A DNA stretch of 64,000 bases from Amycolatopsis acididurans (lineage in GTDB: Bacteria > Actinomycetota > Actinomycetes > Mycobacteriales > Pseudonocardiaceae). Made by a program: the position numbers and the translations under genes. Of the stretch, positions 57,720-64,000 are shown piece by piece. The notes below the pieces were generated by a model. The model saw only the letters and a list, made by a program, of their open reading frames with translations. It made no database searches and was not told the origin of the DNA. The stretch covers positions 1 to 64,000 of the forward strand of contig NZ_JAAXLS010000011.1 of assembly GCF_012328925.1 (NCBI RefSeq), given 5' to 3'. Numbering within the stretch: the first letter of the stretch is position 1; every line of letters begins with the position of its first letter.

Positions 57720-58973
57720 ATGCGCGTGCTGATGCTCTCCTGGGAGTACCCCCCGGTCGTCGTCGGCGGGCTCGCCCGCCATGTGCACGCCCTGGCCACG
57801 CATCTCGTGCGTGACGGGCACGAGGTCGTCGTGCTGTGCCGGCACGTCGCGGGCACCGACGCGCACACGCACCCGACCACCGACCGCCTGGTCGAGGGTG
57901 TGCGGATCATCCGGGTCGCGGAGGATCCGCTGCACGTGACGTTCGAGCGCGATCTCGTCGCGTGGACCCTGTCGATGGGCCACGCGATGATCCGCGCCGG
58001 GCTGGAGCTGCTGCGCACGTGGAAACCGGACGTGGTGCACGCGCACGACTGGCTGGTCACGCATCCGGCGATCGCACTGGCCGACGCCGTGCGCGCACCG
58101 CTGGTCGGCACCATCCACGCGACCGAGGCGGGCCGGCATTCGGGCTGGCTGTCGCATCCGCTCAACCAGCAGGTGCACTCGGTGGAATGGTGGCTGGCCA
58201 ACCGTTCCGACGAGCTGATCACCTGCTCGCAGGCGATGCGCGCGGAGGTCGCGGGCCTGTTCGACCTCGCGGGCGAGGACATCACGGTCATCCACAACGG
58301 CATCGAGGAACACGGCTGGCGGGTGCAGCCGGACGAGATCGCCGAGGCACGGCACAGATACGCGCCCGCCGGTGAACCTCTGCTGCTGTACTTCGGGCGC
58401 CTGGAATGGGAGAAGGGCGTACAGGACCTGCTGGCCGCGCTGCCCGAGATCCGGCGGAACCACCCCGGCACGCGGCTGGTCGTCGCCGGACGCGGGCGGC
58501 ATCTCGACGAGCTGATCGAGCAGTCGCGGAAGCTGCGGATCCGGCGTGCCGTGGACTTCGCGGGGCACCTGCCCGACCGTGAACTGCGGGCCGCGCTCGC
58601 GGCGGCGGACGCCGTCGTGCTGCCCAGCCGGTACGAACCGTTCGGAATCGTGGCGCTGGAGGCCGCGGCGGCGCAGGCGCCGCTGGTGGCCTCGACCGCG
58701 GGTGGCCTCGGCGAGGTCGTGATCAACGGGGTGACCGGGCTGGCCTTCGCCCCCGGAGACGTGACCGCCCTCGGCACGGCCGTGGACACCGTGCTGCGGG
58801 ACCGCGCCGCCGCCGAACACCGTGCGCGCACCGCGAAGGCGCGCCTGTCCGCCGACTTCGACTGGGGCCGCATCGCCGAGGCGACGGCGGAGGTGTACCG
58901 CAGGGCGCGCCCCACCGGGGTCACCGAACTGCCGCGGCCCAAGATCCCCACCGGAAACGCCTTCCAGGACTGA
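57720..58973 (+). CDS. GT4/GT5-like alpha-glucosyltransferase (Rv3032-like)
   Basis: A 417-residue retaining glycosyltransferase of the GT-B fold. The N-terminal donor loop is in [21 protein letters not shown], and the C-terminal E-x7-E motif is in [24 protein letters not shown]. Homologue of Rv3032, an alpha-1,4-glucan synthase active in methylglucose lipopolysaccharide and capsular glucan formation. Likely uses UDP- or ADP-glucose. The end of the polyglucan set. Confidence 0.9.
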   Translation: MRVLMLSWEYPPVVVGGLARHVHALATHLVRDGHEVVVLCRHVAGTDAHTHPTTDRLVEGVRIIRVAEDPLHVTFERDLVAWTLSMGHAMIRAGLELLRTWKPDVVHAHDWLVTHPAIALADAVRAPLVGTIHATEAGRHSGWLSHPLNQQVHSVEWWLANRSDELITCSQAMRAEVAGLFDLAGEDITVIHNGIEEHGWRVQPDEIAEARHRYAPAGEPLLLYFGRLEWEKGVQDLLAALPEIRRNHPGTRLVVAGRGRHLDELIEQSRKLRIRRAVDFAGHLPDRELRAALAAADAVVLPSRYEPFGIVALEAAAAQAPLVASTAGGLGEVVINGVTGLAFAPGDVTALGTAVDTVLRDRAAAEHRARTAKARLSADFDWGRIAEATAEVYRRARPTGVTELPRPKIPTGNAFQD

Positions 58974-59056
58974 GATCCGGTTCGATCGCACTTGCCCCCC
59001 GAAGCCCGGCGCTCCTATCCTCGCCGGAGAACCAACGTTCTCCGAAGGGATCGCCC

Positions 59057-59512
59057 ATGTCACGCCCGCCGTTTCCACCGTTCGACGAGCAGACCGCCGC
59101 GCAGAAGGTGCAGGCCGCGGAGGACGCGTGGAACACGCGTGATCCGGAGAAGGTCGCACTGGCCTACACGGAGGACTCGGTGTGGCGCAACCGCGACCGG
59201 CACGTCACCGGGCGCGCGGAGATCGTGCGGTTCCTGACCGAGAAATGGGAGCGCGAGCTGGACTACGCGCTGCGCAAGGAGCTGTGGGGGTTCCGGGGGA
59301 ACCGGATCGCCGTGCGCTTCCAGTACGAATGCCACAACGCCGAGGGCCAGTGGTTTCGCAGCTATGGCAACGAACTGTGGGAGTTCAGTGAGGACGGCCT
59401 GATGCGCCGCCGCGAGGCGAGCATCAACGACCTGCCCATCGACGAGAGCGAGCGCCGGATCTTCGGGCCGCGCCCCGAGTCGGAACGCGGCCGGAGCATC
59501 CCGGTGTTCTGA
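59057..59512 (+). CDS. NTF2-like protein (DUF1348)
   Basis: A 151-residue protein of the NTF2-like cone fold. Family pattern: [30 protein letters not shown], then [17 protein letters not shown] helices and [24 protein letters not shown]. Members are annotated as nuclear transport factor 2-like, with no proven activity. Convergent with aceB, sharing a terminator. Confidence 0.87.
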   Translation: MSRPPFPPFDEQTAAQKVQAAEDAWNTRDPEKVALAYTEDSVWRNRDRHVTGRAEIVRFLTEKWERELDYALRKELWGFRGNRIAVRFQYECHNAEGQWFRSYGNELWEFSEDGLMRRREASINDLPIDESERRIFGPRPESERGRSIPVF

Positions 59513-59520
59513 GGACACGA

Positions 59521-59560
59521 AAAGGACCCGATAGGAAGTTGGGGTTCCTATCGGGCCTTC
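59521..59560. terminator. Bidirectional terminator between the NTF2-like gene and aceB
   Basis: CCCGATAGGAA and TTCCTATCGGG form a perfect 11-bp stem with a seven-base loop, flanked by AAAAGG on one side and CCTTCC on the other. It sits between two convergent genes. Confidence 0.75.
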
Positions 59561-59627
59561 CGCGCGCTGTCCGGCCAGAGATCAGCGCTAACCGTGTTCC
59601 CCGTCAGGAGGAGGGAACCCGGACTTC

Positions 59628-61232
<1,605 letters not shown>

Positions 61233-61254
61233 GACGGCCTCTCCTCGGGCACTG

Positions 61255-61298
61255 GGAAAAGGGACGGGGCGGGTGCTTTCGTGGAAGCACCCGCCCCG
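61255..61298 (-). terminator. Hairpin between aceA and aceB
   Basis: A perfect 14-bp stem (CGGGGCGGGTGCTT with its complement, six-base loop) lies 10 bp after the aceA stop and is followed by CTTTTCCC on the transcribed strand. It may fully or partly end aceA transcription, which would uncouple aceA and aceB levels. Confidence 0.65.
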
Positions 61299-61307
61299 GT
61301 CTGCGGG

Positions 61308-62588
<1,281 letters not shown>

Positions 62589-62602
62589 TGGACGTCTCCA
62601 CC

Positions 62603-62725
62603 TTTGCAAACTTTGCGATTGACTCGCTGTCTGCCATGACCATGACATGAGCTGGAGAAACAGCGCCACCGCTCCAATTTGCCAATTTCTGCGAATCTTC
62701 CCTAGCATGTTGCAAAGGTTGCGAA
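62603..62725. promoter_or_regulatory. RamB-type operator cluster in the aceA-ramB gap
   Basis: Several variants of the RamB motif (TTTGCAAA-like) occur: TTTGCAAACTTTGCGA at 62603-62618, AATTTGCCAATTTCTGCGAA at 62676-62695, and GTTGCAAAGGTTGCGAA at 62709-62725. Each unit is a pair of TTGC half-sites about 9 to 11 bp apart. The first lies right at the aceA ribosome site and would block it; the others are placed to control both divergent promoters. Confidence 0.7.
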
Positions 62726-62814
62726 CCGTTCGTTGGCAATCACGGCAAAACTTGGTGACTGAACCGGTTTCTTGATCGGTAAGGTCCGGAAGATCTCCTC
62801 GGAGGAGCCCTGTG

Positions 62815-64000
62815 GTGGACAAGACTTTCGCCGGCGGGAAGCTGCGGCATCTGCGCGAGAGCCGCTCGATGAGCCAGGCGGACCTGGCCAGGTTGCTGGA
62901 AATCAGCCCCAGCTACCTCAACCAGATCGAGCACAACTCGCGTCCCTTGACCGTTCCAGTGCTCCTGCGGATCACCGAAGCGTTCGGTGTGGACACCGAG
63001 TTCTTCGCCAACAACGACACCGCGCGGCTGGTCGCCGACGTGAAGGAAGCGCTGCTCGACGAGGCGGTCGGCGTCGAGGCGACCATGAGCGAGCTGAACG
63101 ATCTCGCGGCGAACCTGCCGACCGTGGCGCAGGCACTGGTCAAACTGCACCGCAGCTACCGCAACGCGGTCGAGACGACGGCCGCGCTGGTCACCGAGAA
63201 CGGCATGGGCCTGCACGGCAGCGCCGCCGCGCCGCTGCCGCACGAGGAGGTCCGCGACTTCTTCTACGAGCGCGAGAACTATGTGGCCGAACTGGACGAG
63301 CGCGCCGAGAAGATGGCCGCGGAGATGGACCTCCGGCCCGGCAACGTGCACCGGGTGCTGCAGGACCGGCTCACCGACCACTACGGGGTGCAGATCACGA
63401 CCGAGGGCATCGACGAGGCGCGAGGCCAGCAGCACCGCTACGAACCGGACGCGCGGGTGCTGCGGATGGCGCCCAGCCTGCGCATCGGGCAGCGTGCGTT
63501 CCGGATGGCTTCGCAGATCGCGCTGCTGGAGTACGACGACCTGATCACCGAGCTGGCCGACTCGTGGGCGTTCTCCGGACCGGCCGCGCGGTCACTGGCG
63601 CGGGTCGGGCTCGCGAACTACTTCGCCGGGGCGCTGATCCTGCCGTACGGGCCGTTCCTGTCCATGGCCGAGCGGTACCGGTACGACATCGAGCGGCTGT
63701 GCGACCACTTCGGCGTCGGGTTCGAGACGGTGTGCCACCGGCTGTCCACGATGCAGCGGCCGAAGGCGCGCGGGGTGCCGTTCTCGTTCGTGCGGGTCGA
63801 CCGGGCGGGCAACATGTCCAAACGCCAGTCCGCGGCGGGTTTCCACTTCTCCAGGGTCGGCGGCGCGTGTCCACTGTGGAACATCTACGAGGCGTTCACC
63901 GCGCCGGGCAAGATCTTCACCCAGATCGCCACGCTGCCCGACGGCAAGAGCTATTTCTGGGTCGCGCGCACGATCCAGCGCAACATCGGCGGGTACGGCA
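62815..64000 (+). CDS. ramB: RamB-like regulator of acetate metabolism (partial, runs off the window)
   Basis: At least 395 residues; the frame is open at the window end, so the C-terminus is missing. An N-terminal XRE helix-turn-helix (about 5 to 60, [37 protein letters not shown]) is followed by a DUF955/IrrE-like region (about 150 to 300, [12 protein letters not shown]) and the start of the DUF2083 domain. The HExxH zinc motif of active IrrE proteases is not found. RamB controls aceA, aceB and acetate genes in corynebacteria and mycobacteria. GTG start with GGAGGAG upstream. Confidence 0.9.
   Translation, partial: MDKTFAGGKLRHLRESRSMSQADLARLLEISPSYLNQIEHNSRPLTVPVLLRITEAFGVDTEFFANNDTARLVADVKEALLDEAVGVEATMSELNDLAANLPTVAQALVKLHRSYRNAVETTAALVTENGMGLHGSAAAPLPHEEVRDFFYERENYVAELDERAEKMAAEMDLRPGNVHRVLQDRLTDHYGVQITTEGIDEARGQQHRYEPDARVLRMAPSLRIGQRAFRMASQIALLEYDDLITELADSWAFSGPAARSLARVGLANYFAGALILPYGPFLSMAERYRYDIERLCDHFGVGFETVCHRLSTMQRPKARGVPFSFVRVDRAGNMSKRQSAAGFHFSRVGGACPLWNIYEAFTAPGKIFTQIATLPDGKSYFWVARTIQRNIGGYG

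Noticed and set aside
62589..62822. N-terminal extension of aceA to 62822
   Set aside because: It would run through the RamB-type operators and into ramB; the known isocitrate lyase start MTQNFEQ at 62588 has a ribosome site.

Overview
The window comes from a G+C-rich actinomycete. GTG starts are common, codons end mostly in G or C, and genes often share ATGA, GTGA or TGATG junctions. Gene content and order suggest a member of Pseudonocardiales such as Amycolatopsis; this placement is inference, not a database match. A backbone (serA, ilvCNB, PH protein, DoxX, LppZ-like lipoprotein, gatCAB, ACT protein, ligA, MetE-like protein, mnmA, cysteine desulfurase, two acyltransferases, etfAB, methyltransferase, GH57, glycosyltransferase) follows the order I know from Mycobacterium tuberculosis Rv2996c to Rv3032. 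Accessory islands sit between the backbone blocks.

Region 1 to 11 kb: a secreted subtilase, serA, a divergent TetR/FAD-monooxygenase pair with a clear palindromic operator, a lone DUF397 gene, and the ilvB-ilvN-ilvC operon. The operon is preceded by a promoter, an Ile/Val/Leu leader peptide and an attenuator. Region 11 to 19 kb: a CFP-6-like PH protein, then a tightly packed operon (NCS1 permease with a cysteine-rich tail, isochorismatase-type hydrolase, GntR regulator, amidase, GatC/AtzG-like small protein) that looks like uptake and hydrolysis of a ureide or amide. It is followed by ilvD with a coupled nucleotidyltransferase. Region 19 to 27 kb: DoxX protein, 2-hydroxyacid dehydrogenase, LppZ-like lipoprotein, gatCAB and an ACT protein.

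Region 27 to 34 kb is an accessory island: aldo/keto reductase with a divergent MmyB-type regulator, an MMPL exporter with an epimerase/DUF2867 protein and a divergent MarR regulator, and decayed repeats. Region 34 to 43 kb: ligA, a MetE-like protein, a nitrilase-family amidase, a LURP-one protein, an MBL hydrolase and an acyl-CoA synthetase. The last two converge on an exact 22-bp-period repeat array that contains both stop codons. Region 43 to 47 kb is a signalling island: a STAS-ATPase fusion converging on a CheR-PAS protein with a long coiled coil, plus a CheB without receiver domain. Region 47 to 53 kb: mnmA and its cysteine desulfurase, an OlsB/OlsA-like acyltransferase pair, and etfBA. 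Region 53 to 59 kb: DegV, an ATPase-fold regulator, and a methyltransferase/GH57/GT4 set like the one linked to methylglucose polysaccharide in mycobacteria, interrupted by a small secreted protein. Region 59 to 64 kb: the glyoxylate shunt (aceB, aceA) and the divergent ramB regulator, which runs off the window; the aceA-ramB gap carries several RamB-like motifs.

No tRNA, rRNA, CRISPR array, transposase or phage gene was recognised. No gene-free stretch exceeds about 300 bases except the degenerate repeat region after the MarR gene.
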